5,886 nucleotides of DNA from contig URJN01000142.1 of NCBI GenBank assembly GCA_900548125.1, positions 1-5,886 of the forward strand. The letters are read 5' to 3'. A program made the translations under genes and the position numbers. The notes below the pieces were generated by a model. The model was not told the origin of the DNA. It ran no database searches and saw only the letters and a program-made list of their open reading frames with translations. Within the stretch, counting starts at the first letter, position 1; each line of letters opens with the position of its first letter. Positions 1 to 5,519 of the stretch are shown piece by piece. This DNA comes from an uncultured Eubacteriales bacterium (GTDB lineage: Bacteria > Bacillota > Clostridia > Christensenellales > Aristaeellaceae).

Positions 1-8
1 CCCATCTT

Positions 9-130
9 TGCTTTGCGGCGCAAAGCATGAGAATAACACAATATGGTTATTGTCCTGTATCACGAAGTGATACAGGGAGAAAGGGTGCAGGGAACAATGT
101 TCCCTGCTGGGGCTTGGGGCGACGCCCCAA
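9..130. repeat. Series of five perfect short-loop palindromes downstream of ddl
   Basis: This is non-coding sequence beyond the ddl stop codon. Five perfect inverted repeats follow each other within 122 bases. (1) 9-16/20-27, arms TGCTTTGC and GCAAAGCA, loop GGC. (2) 38-43/48-53, arms ACAATA and TATTGT, loop TGGT; an alternative AATAAC/GTTATT pairing at 32-37/46-51 overlaps it. (3) 54-63/67-76, arms CCTGTATCAC and GTGATACAGG, loop GAA. (4) 87-95/99-107, arms GCAGGGAAC and GTTCCCTGC, loop AAT. (5) 114-120/124-130, arms TTGGGGC and GCCCCAA, loop GAC. Four of the five have 3-base loops, and 2 and 3 abut directly. No hairpin is followed by a T-run on either strand, so they do not look like ordinary intrinsic terminators. 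The layout suggests a dispersed palindromic intergenic element, or an RNA 3' structure protecting the ddl transcript. The palindromes are read directly from the sequence; the role is inference. Confidence 0.8.
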
Positions 131-143
131 AACCCGTTCCCCC

Positions 144-1352
144 TTATCGCTTCGCGCCCTTGCTGCCGGAAGCAACCTTCTTGAGGATGCTGGAATCGTA
201 GGCAAATACGCTGCTGTTCTTGTCAGCATGCTTGCGCAGTGCGTCCTCGACCATCTTTTCCACCAGCTTCGGGAAATCCAGACCGCCCGCCTTCCAGAGA
301 TAGAACGCCAGAGAGCCGGGGATCGTATTCGGCTCGTTGACAAACAGCACGTCGTTCTGATCCAGAATATAGTCCACGCGGATCGTTCCGCAGCAGTCCA
401 TCAGCTTGAAAATTTCCGCGGTCATCGTCTGGATTCTCTTGGTCAGCTCCTCGCCGATCGGCGCAGGCACGGCGCGGCTGAGCGACTTCATGCCGCGGCT
501 CTCCTCGCCCTTTGTGCTTGCGTTGCGCAGATACTTCTGCCAGAAATCCAGGAACGTGTCGTTGCTCGACGGAATCGGCATCTCGCAGACCGAGGTCTGC
601 ACCTCCTCGCCATAGCCGAGCGCCGCGCAGTTAATCTCAACCGGATGCACTACGCCGACCTCTACGAGAACGCGGCGGTCATAGGACGCGGCAACCTCCA
701 GCGCGCGCTCCAGCTCGTCGCGGTTCTTCGCACGGGAAACGCCGATGGAAGAGCCCAACGCCGCCGGCTTGATGAACGCCGGATACTTGATTTCCTTCTC
801 GACGCGCTCAACGACCGCTTTGCGGTCTTTTTTAATCTGCTCGCGCGTAAACCATACGAAGTCCAGCACTGGATAGCCCGCGCCGCGCAGCAGCAGCTTC
901 ATCGCAATCTTATCCATGCCGATGGCAGAGCCAAGCACGCCCGTGGACGCATACGGGATGTTCGCCATTTCAAACAAACCCTGAATGGTGCCGTCCTCGC
1001 CATGCCAGCCGTGGAAAACCGGAATCGCGCAGTCGATATGCGCAACCGGCGTCGGCACCTTCGCAAACAGACCGGCTCTCTGCGGCGGCCAAGCCCACAG
1101 GTCGCCCGCGTTCGCGGTGACATCGAGCGTCACGCGCGTAATGCCCTTGGTCATCGGGTTAAAGTCGCGGAACGTCTCAATCTGCTCCAGCGGCTCGCCC
1201 GTATACCACAAGCCGTCGCGGGAAATATACACCGGCGTCACGTTGAAACCCGCTGCCTTCGCCGCCTCGATGAGCTGAAGTGCCGACACAATCGACACAT
1301 CATGCTCACAGCTCCGCGAACCGAAGAAAACCGCAATATTCATCTTATCCAT
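144..1352 (-). CDS. ddl: D-alanine--D-alanine ligase (Ddl), divergent ATP-grasp type
   Basis: A cytoplasmic ATP-grasp ligase of 402 residues that joins two D-alanines for the peptidoglycan stem peptide. The N-terminal motif GSRSCEHDVSIVSA (11-24) carries the conserved Glu16. Further family motifs are FHGWHGEDGTIQG (113-125), STGVLGSAIGMDK (136-148), the glycine-rich ATP loop KPAALGSSIGVS (195-206), RVDYIL (325-330) and NEPNTIPGS (339-347). At 402 residues it is longer than E. coli DdlB (about 306) and somewhat longer than most clostridial Ddl proteins; extra sequence lies near 276-292 and in a basic, Ser/Lys-rich tail from about 376. The segment after NTIPG reads SLAFYLW rather than the usual FTxxS form, so strict D-Ala specificity is uncertain. 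The ATG at 1352 is preferred over the Met at codon 4 because a GAGGAG site lies 11 nt upstream of it. The gene follows murF by 15 nt. Family assignment is strong; exact substrate is inference. Confidence 0.92.
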   Translation of the reverse strand: MDKMNIAVFFGSRSCEHDVSIVSALQLIEAAKAAGFNVTPVYISRDGLWYTGEPLEQIETFRDFNPMTKGITRVTLDVTANAGDLWAWPPQRAGLFAKVPTPVAHIDCAIPVFHGWHGEDGTIQGLFEMANIPYASTGVLGSAIGMDKIAMKLLLRGAGYPVLDFVWFTREQIKKDRKAVVERVEKEIKYPAFIKPAALGSSIGVSRAKNRDELERALEVAASYDRRVLVEVGVVHPVEINCAALGYGEEVQTSVCEMPIPSSNDTFLDFWQKYLRNASTKGEESRGMKSLSRAVPAPIGEELTKRIQTMTAEIFKLMDCCGTIRVDYILDQNDVLFVNEPNTIPGSLAFYLWKAGGLDFPKLVEKMVEDALRKHADKNSSVFAYDSSILKKVASGSKGAKR

Positions 1353-1363
1353 CTATTCACACG

Positions 1364-1369
1364 CTCCTC
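1364..1369 (-). promoter_or_regulatory. Ribosome binding site of ddl, overlapping the murF stop
   Basis: GAGGAG on the minus strand lies 11 nt before the ddl ATG at 1352. The alternative Met four codons in would be 20 nt away, so this site supports the upstream start. Two bases of the site are part of the murF TGA stop (1368-1370), which suggests that ribosomes finishing murF load directly onto ddl. Confidence 0.7.
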
Positions 1370-2918
1370 ACTCGCTGTAATTATCCGGCAGATCGTTTTC
1401 GTAAAGCACCACATCGCCCGCTTTCATCATCGAATGAAGCAGCGTCGTGCTTTCTTCCAAATTGCCCACCACATGTATATTTTCCTGCGGGAATCCCGCG
1501 TTTTTCAAGCCCTCGACAATGGGCTGTGTATGCTTTTTGCCAACCAGAATCGCGACATCCACGCTCTTTGCCATCTGTTCACCAAACTTTCGGTTGAAGG
1601 CGGCTTCCTCGCCGCCCAGCTCAACCATGCCCGGCGTGATGATGATTCTCCGTCCCGGGAAGCCCGCGATGACGCGCAATGCGCATTGTGCGCCAACCGG
1701 ATTCGCATTAAACGCATCGTCGATGATGCTGATGCCCGCGCCGCCGTCCAGCAGCTCAAGCCGATGCTCGACCGGCTGACAGTGCGATACGCCCAGCGCG
1801 ATTTCCTCCAGCGTCATCCCCAGCGCGCGCGCCGCCGTGCAGCACAGCAGCAGGTTGGAGATGGAGTGTTCGCCCAGCAGCCTCGTCTGACAGGGAGCCT
1901 GCTCCCCCGTTTGGGTGTCCACAAGCGTGAATCGCGTTCCCCACGGGCCGCTGGCAATATCCTTCGCATCGACCAGCATGCCCGGCATATACTTGTGTTC
2001 CAGCGGGCATCTGGCGTAAAGCTCCTCGCAGATTGCGCCGTCCCTCGCGAAAATCGCCGTTCCGTCCTTGGGCAGTCCGTCAATCAGCTCATATTTCGTA
2101 TCGCGCACGCGCTCAATCGTTCCGAACGTGTCCAGATGCTGAGGTCCGACCGATGTGATGAGTCCCATCGACGGATGAACCAGCTCGACCAGCTCCTTGA
2201 TGTCCCCCACATGCCGCGCACCCATCTCGGCGATAAACACCTGATGGGCGGGCGTCAGCTGCTCACGGATGACGCGTGTTACGCCCATCGTCGTGTTAAA
2301 GCTCGACGGCGTCGCCAGCACGCTGTATTTCACCGACAGAATGTCCCTGAGCAGAAACTTCGTGCTTGTCTTGCCGTAGCTGCCCGTGATGCCGATTTTA
2401 ATCAGGCTCGGCATCGCATCGAGCCGCGCCTGCGCGTCCTTGACAAACTGATTGGCGATGTGCTTCTCCATCGGCGCGGCAATCACCGCCGCCAGCATCA
2501 GCAGCGCCGGCTCAAACGCCGGAAGCAGATACGCCAGCACGGGCGAAATCCACAGCAGGATGAACGCCAGCAGCGTGTTCACCGCGGCATGGATTGTAAT
2601 CAGCCGCTTGACGCGCTCGGTCACGACGAAGGGCTTCTTTGCCTTCTCACGACTCGCCCGCACGACCAGCAGCAGCGCCATCAGAGCTTCCAGCAGCAAA
2701 GCCAGCCCCGACAGCCCGCTCACGACGAGTGCCGCCACGCCTGCCGCCGCCATCGCGACCGACGGAAGGAATGCGCGCGCCGCGTTGCGCTTCACGCTTT
2801 TTACATAGCCCGGCAGCTGATAGCTCTCCAACTGCAAATAGTGCAGCACGCGCCGACCTGCCGCTGCGCTCGCACAGCCCAGCGCAACCGCCTGCAATAT
2901 CATCAAAAGAAATCTCAC
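1368..2918 (-). CDS. murF: MurF-type Mur ligase with multi-pass membrane N-terminus
   Basis: Predicted UDP-N-acetylmuramoyl-tripeptide--D-alanyl-D-alanine ligase, 516 residues, which adds the D-Ala-D-Ala dipeptide to the lipid II precursor using ATP. Residues 1-150 are unusual: hydrophobic stretches near 3-20, 50-66, 68-86, 108-131 and 133-149 suggest four or five membrane passes with basic loops between. The Mur ligase core follows: ATP loop TGSYGKTS (178-185), SSFNTTMGV (205-213), AEMGARHVGDI (230-240), the central SVGPQHLDTFG (256-266), EHRLELL (384-390), IIDDAFNANPVG (398-409) and MVELGGEE (431-438). The DDAFNANP block and the paired ELG motif are characteristic of MurF rather than MurC/D/E. 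The C-terminus ends with ENDLPDNYSE, where many MurF proteins have a KGS motif. The start is GTG at 2918, with GGAGGG 6 nt upstream; its GTGA overlaps the hydrolase stop by 4 nt. MurF family is confident; membrane topology is judged by eye. Confidence 0.88.
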   Translation of the reverse strand: MRFLLMILQAVALGCASAAAGRRVLHYLQLESYQLPGYVKSVKRNAARAFLPSVAMAAAGVAALVVSGLSGLALLLEALMALLLVVRASREKAKKPFVVTERVKRLITIHAAVNTLLAFILLWISPVLAYLLPAFEPALLMLAAVIAAPMEKHIANQFVKDAQARLDAMPSLIKIGITGSYGKTSTKFLLRDILSVKYSVLATPSSFNTTMGVTRVIREQLTPAHQVFIAEMGARHVGDIKELVELVHPSMGLITSVGPQHLDTFGTIERVRDTKYELIDGLPKDGTAIFARDGAICEELYARCPLEHKYMPGMLVDAKDIASGPWGTRFTLVDTQTGEQAPCQTRLLGEHSISNLLLCCTAARALGMTLEEIALGVSHCQPVEHRLELLDGGAGISIIDDAFNANPVGAQCALRVIAGFPGRRIIITPGMVELGGEEAAFNRKFGEQMAKSVDVAILVGKKHTQPIVEGLKNAGFPQENIHVVGNLEESTTLLHSMMKAGDVVLYENDLPDNYSE

Positions 2919-2930
2919 GCTCTACCCTCC
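2915..2930 (-). promoter_or_regulatory. Ribosome binding site and GTGA stop/start overlap of murF
   Basis: GGAGGG (2925-2930) lies 6 nt before the GTG start codon of murF (2916-2918). That codon shares bases with the TGA stop of the hydrolase (2915-2917), making a 4-nt GTGA overlap. This arrangement fixes the murF start and implies translational coupling of the two genes. Confidence 0.75.
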
Positions 2931-3709
2931 AGCAGGAAATTTTTCACGATGCGCAAAAAACGCTGATTCTGTTCCAGATAGGCGAAGTGACCTGCGCCCT
3001 TCTCCACAACCAGCCCCGCATCGGGAATCTTTTCTTCCATCATCTTGCCCATCCAGAGCGGCGTTTCCGTGTCGTCCTCGCCCCAGTAGAGCAGCGTCGG
3101 TGCCTTGATGTGCGGCAGTTCGTCCGTCAAATCCTGCGAAATAATCTTGACGAACGTTTTGCGCATCTCCGGCGAAAGAGCCTTGTAATCTGCCGAGCCG
3201 AACCGCTGCACGAGAGCCTCGCGCCCCTTCTCCGGCAGATTTCCAAACAGGCGGGTCTTATCCATCAGGTTGACCGCGCCGCGAAGCCCTTTATACAGCT
3301 TCTGCTTCATGTTTGCCCCGCCGGTCTTCGGCTTTTTGATGCCCGCCGCGCCGGTCAGAATCATGCGCCCGACCAGTTCGGGATAGGTTGCCGCCAGAAG
3401 AATCGCAACCCTCGCGCCGAAGGAATGGGCGACGATGTCGCACGGCGCCAAATTCAGCCTGCGGATAATCTCCGCGGTCATCTCCATGTAATCCGGTACG
3501 CCCCAAGGCTTCGGCGGCGGCGCGCTCTTTCCGTTTTTCCCGTGTCCGGGAAAATCAACAGCCGCCACGCGCATCTGTCCGCTTAACGCCGATTGCACGC
3601 TGTTCATCATCTGCGCCGAACACATGAATCCGTGCAGCAGCAATACGCCGCGTCCCTTTTCTCCGCTTACCGTCACATCGACCGTCGTTCCGCGAATGTC
3701 AAGCTGCAT
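2915..3709 (-). CDS. Alpha/beta-fold hydrolase
   Basis: A 264-residue alpha/beta-hydrolase with no signal peptide or membrane segment, so probably cytoplasmic. The oxyanion-loop motif LLLHGF is at 23-28 and VDFPGHG at 51-57. The nucleophile elbow is VAHSFGAR (93-100) with Ser96. The acid lies in WGEDDTETP (209-217), most likely Asp213. The catalytic His241 is in GAGHFAYLEQ (238-247). A complete Ser-Asp-His triad is therefore present. The cap region (about 122-198) is short and rich in Lys and Arg. The substrate cannot be read from the sequence; esterase, lipase-like, peptidase and thioesterase roles are all possible. The 4-nt overlap with murF, and ddl beyond it, ties this enzyme to cell-wall precursor synthesis by context only. 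The ATG at 3709 has AGGGG 7 nt upstream and gives a normal family N-terminus. It is the first gene after a 136-nt gap, so it may head its own transcript. Confidence 0.87.
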   Translation of the reverse strand: MQLDIRGTTVDVTVSGEKGRGVLLLHGFMCSAQMMNSVQSALSGQMRVAAVDFPGHGKNGKSAPPPKPWGVPDYMEMTAEIIRRLNLAPCDIVAHSFGARVAILLAATYPELVGRMILTGAAGIKKPKTGGANMKQKLYKGLRGAVNLMDKTRLFGNLPEKGREALVQRFGSADYKALSPEMRKTFVKIISQDLTDELPHIKAPTLLYWGEDDTETPLWMGKMMEEKIPDAGLVVEKGAGHFAYLEQNQRFLRIVKNFLLEGRA

Positions 3710-3760
3710 TCCTTCGCCCCTATTCCTAATCTAGTCATCCCCATGATTCCGGATTCTAAT

Positions 3761-3789
3761 ATTGTACTCCATTTTTCGCCAAAAGAAAA
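3761..3789 (-). promoter_or_regulatory. Weak candidate promoter for the hydrolase-murF-ddl block
   Basis: In the 136-base non-coding gap (3710-3845), the minus strand has TACAAT (3766-3761), one mismatch from the -10 consensus. With a 17-nt spacer the -35 position holds TTTTCT (3789-3784), only three matches to TTGACA. Transcription would begin about 45 nt before the hydrolase ATG. The gap is AT-richer than the flanking genes, which fits a regulatory region, but the -35 match is poor and read-through from rimI is equally possible. Confidence 0.3.
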
Positions 3790-3845
3790 GAGGGCAGCGC
3801 CGATTGACAGCTCTTGTCCTCCGAATTGTATGCCTTCTGTATGAT

Positions 3846-4325
3846 TTACGCCTGCTTTTCGCCGTCTTCAGGATAGACGAAATCGCGGTACATGATGAGC
3901 GCGTCCTCTTTATTATCCTCATAATACCGCTTGCGATATCCTACGTCGAGCATGCCGCAGGCGTGATAGAGATTCTGCGCGACCACGTTGCTCCTGCGAA
4001 CCTCCAGTGTGATCATCGCCATCGAATTTTCCATCGCAAGGTCAATCAGAGCCTGAAAGATGCACTTGCCGTATCCCCTGCCGCGGCAGTCCGGTCGAAC
4101 GGCAACGTTGCATACATGCGCCTCGTCCAGCACGAACCACATGCCCGCATAGGCAAGCACATTGCCCTCTCCGTCATCCAAAACCAGCCAGCGCGCCACG
4201 ACGTTTTCCTTCACATCGTGCAGGATGGATTCCTCTGACCACGGCATCGCAAAGCATGCCTTTTCGATTTCGTGAATCTGCGATACGTCCTCCTCGCGAA
4301 TCGGGCGGATCATCGGTTCACTCAT
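3846..4325 (-). CDS. rimI: Ribosomal-protein-S18-alanine N-acetyltransferase (RimI), GNAT family
   Basis: A 159-residue GNAT acetyltransferase. In E. coli, RimI acetylates the N-terminal alanine of ribosomal protein S18 using acetyl-CoA; homologues may be broader protein N-acetyltransferases. Motif order is typical: IRPIREEDVSQIHEIEKACF (6-25), FAMPWSEES (25-33), the acetyl-CoA site VAVRPDCRGRGYGK (74-87) with the R81-x-x-G84-x-G86 pyrophosphate loop, TLEVRRSN (106-113) with Glu108, AQNLYHACGM (116-125) and RKRYYEDNKEDALIM (131-145). The open frame extends 16 codons further upstream into an Arg-rich stretch, but that is antisense-like filler within tsaB. The ATG at 4325 has GGGAGG 9 nt before it and gives the normal family length. 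It overlaps the end of tsaB by 8 nt. Its position after tsaE and tsaB is the usual clostridial arrangement. The gene ends at a 136-nt gap. Confidence 0.92.
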   Translation of the reverse strand: MSEPMIRPIREEDVSQIHEIEKACFAMPWSEESILHDVKENVVARWLVLDDGEGNVLAYAGMWFVLDEAHVCNVAVRPDCRGRGYGKCIFQALIDLAMENSMAMITLEVRRSNVVAQNLYHACGMLDVGYRKRYYEDNKEDALIMYRDFVYPEDGEKQA

Positions 4326-5022
4326 GCTTTGCCGCCTCCCGCGCCGCACGCTCTCTTTCCGCCTGCGGCGCACGCAGATACAGCGGGAGCAGCGTCAGAT
4401 AGCTCAGCGGTTCTTCTCCCGCTTCCAGCCGCTTTGCCGCCAGCGCACAGGCACTTCCCGCGCGCAGACCCATATGCTGAGCGGAAACGAAATGCGCCTT
4501 TTCGCCCAGACGCTCACAAACGGCGTGTTCAAATCCCGGTGCGCCGTCGCCGAGGAACAGCGCGTCCTCGCCCGTCGCTTCCACACGGTCAAGGAAAATC
4601 GCCAGCTTCTCCACCGTATCCTCCAGCACGCGCTCTCCGTTTTTGAAAATCGCGCCGTAGACCTGCTGGGCGCGCGCGTCGAGAATCGGGCAGACCACGC
4701 CGTCAAACGCCGTCACATTCGCCGCCAGCGCTTCCAGCGCATCAACCGCCACACAGGGCTTGCCCGCCGCGTGCGCCATGGCCTTGACCGTCGAAACGCC
4801 GATGCGCACGCCCGTAAACGAGCCGGGGCCTGTGACCGCGCCGAATACGTCAATCTCCGCCACCGTCATGTCGCTCATCGCCAATGCTGCATCCGCCATC
4901 GGCATGACGCGCTGGCTGTGCGTCTGCTTGTTGACCAGCTCTGCCTCATAAATCAGCCTGCCATCGCGCATGATCGCCACGCCGCACGCCGGGCCGGATG
5001 TATCAATCATCAGGATATTCAT
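4318..5022 (-). CDS. tsaB: tRNA t6A37 threonylcarbamoyl transferase complex subunit TsaB
   Basis: A 234-residue ASKHA-fold protein that partners TsaD and TsaE in making N6-threonylcarbamoyladenosine at A37 of tRNAs reading ANN codons. It acts in the cytoplasm as a scaffold and is not itself thought to be catalytic. Visible family motifs are the N-terminal ILMIDTSG (3-10), NKQTHSQRVMP (31-41), the hallmark GPGSFTGVRIGVSTVKAMA (65-83), PILDARAQQVYGAIF (112-126), LFLGDGA (156-161 region) and the C-terminal PLYLRAPQAER (213-223). Length matches the bacterial family (about 220-240). The frame is open 16 codons further upstream, but the ATG at 5022 is chosen because GGAGG lies 6 nt before it and MNILMIDTS is the expected N-terminus. 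The first 20 nt overlap the end of tsaE and the last 8 nt overlap rimI, so translation is probably coupled. tsaD is not in the window. Confidence 0.94.
   Translation of the reverse strand: MNILMIDTSGPACGVAIMRDGRLIYEAELVNKQTHSQRVMPMADAALAMSDMTVAEIDVFGAVTGPGSFTGVRIGVSTVKAMAHAAGKPCVAVDALEALAANVTAFDGVVCPILDARAQQVYGAIFKNGERVLEDTVEKLAIFLDRVEATGEDALFLGDGAPGFEHAVCERLGEKAHFVSAQHMGLRAGSACALAAKRLEAGEEPLSYLTLLPLYLRAPQAERERAAREAAKHE
4335..4340 (-). promoter_or_regulatory. Ribosome binding site that fixes the rimI start
   Basis: GGGAGG on the minus strand, inside the 3' end of tsaB, lies 9 nt before the ATG at 4325. It argues against the longer 175-codon reading that begins at 4373. Confidence 0.65.
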
Positions 5023-5509
5023 GAATTTCCTCCAGCTTCCGCTTGATTTCGTCGATTCTCTCTTCGTCAAACGCTCCGCCGGGCGTCAGCGTCGCCACAC
5101 GCGCCGTGCCGTCCTGCGCATAAACGATATCCACATGCAGCGCGTCCTCCGGCATGGCTTCCTGCGCCATCTGCGGCCATTCAATCAGGCTTGCGCCGTC
5201 CTCCGACGGGATATATTCGTCAAGCCCCATACCGTAAAGCTCGTCTGCGTCCGCCAGGCGATACAGGTCGAAGTGATAGAGCTTCATCGCCCGCCCCTCG
5301 TGAATGTTGAGGATGGTGAACGTCGGGCTGGGCACAGCGCCCTGTACGCCCAGCGCACGCGCCGCCGCCCGGGTCAATACGCTCTTGCCCGCGCCCATCT
5401 CGCCCGTCAGCAAAACCACGTCGCCTACACGCAGGCAAGCGCCAAGGCAATAGCCCAGGCGCTGCATCTGTCTTTCGTTTTCGCAAAGGATATCCAGCAA
5501 ATCTCTCAC
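5003..5509 (-). CDS. tsaE: tRNA t6A37 synthesis ATPase TsaE
   Basis: A 168-residue P-loop ATPase whose ATP hydrolysis drives turnover of the TsaB-TsaD complex in t6A synthesis. The Walker A loop is GEMGAGKS (36-43), preceded by the family-typical VGDVVLLT (28-35). SPTFTILNIHEG (61-72) holds the conserved Ser-Pro-Thr segment. LYHFDLYRLADADEL (77-91) carries the HFDLYR motif, and SLIEWPQ (107-113) carries the conserved Glu110-Trp111. Length is normal for the family (about 150-170). The start is GTG at 5509: an in-frame TAG stands directly upstream, so no earlier start exists, and the next Met (codon 15) would cut into the conserved domain. No clear Shine-Dalgarno precedes the GTG; the upstream bases are A-rich. 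It sits 10 nt after the transporter stop, so it may rely on re-initiation. The C-terminal 20 nt overlap tsaB. Confidence 0.93.
   Translation of the reverse strand: MRDLLDILCENERQMQRLGYCLGACLRVGDVVLLTGEMGAGKSVLTRAAARALGVQGAVPSPTFTILNIHEGRAMKLYHFDLYRLADADELYGMGLDEYIPSEDGASLIEWPQMAQEAMPEDALHVDIVYAQDGTARVATLTPGGAFDEERIDEIKRKLEEIHEYPDD
5029..5033 (-). promoter_or_regulatory. Ribosome binding site that fixes the tsaB start
   Basis: GGAGG on the minus strand, within the tsaE coding sequence, lies 6 nt before the ATG at 5022. This is near-ideal spacing and rules out the longer reading starting at 5070. Confidence 0.75.
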
Positions 5510-5519
5510 CTATACTTTT

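Noticed and set aside
114..130. GC-rich hairpin just after the ddl stop as an intrinsic terminator.
   Set aside because: On the minus strand the stem is followed by a GCCCCAGC stretch, not a T-run. It may stabilise the 3' end, but termination cannot be supported.
9..130. CRISPR array or tandem repeat.
   Set aside because: The palindrome arms all differ in sequence and length; there is no repeated unit with regular spacers.
27..2966. A 979-codon open frame on the plus strand spanning ddl and murF.
   Set aside because: It is in exact complementary register with both genes, so its lack of stops simply means they contain no TTA, CTA or TCA codons. The product is Arg/His/Gln/Leu-rich with no recognisable domain, and no ribosome site supports its start. 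The genuine families are on the opposite strand.
2639..3586. A 315-codon plus-strand open frame over the hydrolase and murF start.
   Set aside because: It is antisense to clear protein families, with Pro/Ser/Arg-rich low-complexity sequence typical of a shadow frame in GC-rich DNA.
3774..3818. Possible rimI terminator (AAGAG/CTCTT followed by TTCTTTT on the minus strand).
   Set aside because: The stem is only 5 bp with an 18-nt loop, and the T-rich tract partly belongs to the stem, so the structure is too weak.
3804..3831. Plus-strand promoter-like TTGACA with TTGTAT 16 nt downstream.
   Set aside because: The -10 match is only three of six, and no plus-strand gene follows, so a chance match is more likely.
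4326..4373. N-terminal extension of rimI beginning at 4373 (Arg-rich).
   Set aside because: The ATG at 4325 has a good ribosome site and gives the standard GNAT N-terminus; the extension lies entirely within tsaB.
4324..5046. A 240-codon plus-strand open frame opposite tsaB.
   Set aside because: It is the complementary-register shadow of tsaB, with an Arg/His/Gln-rich product and no motif.
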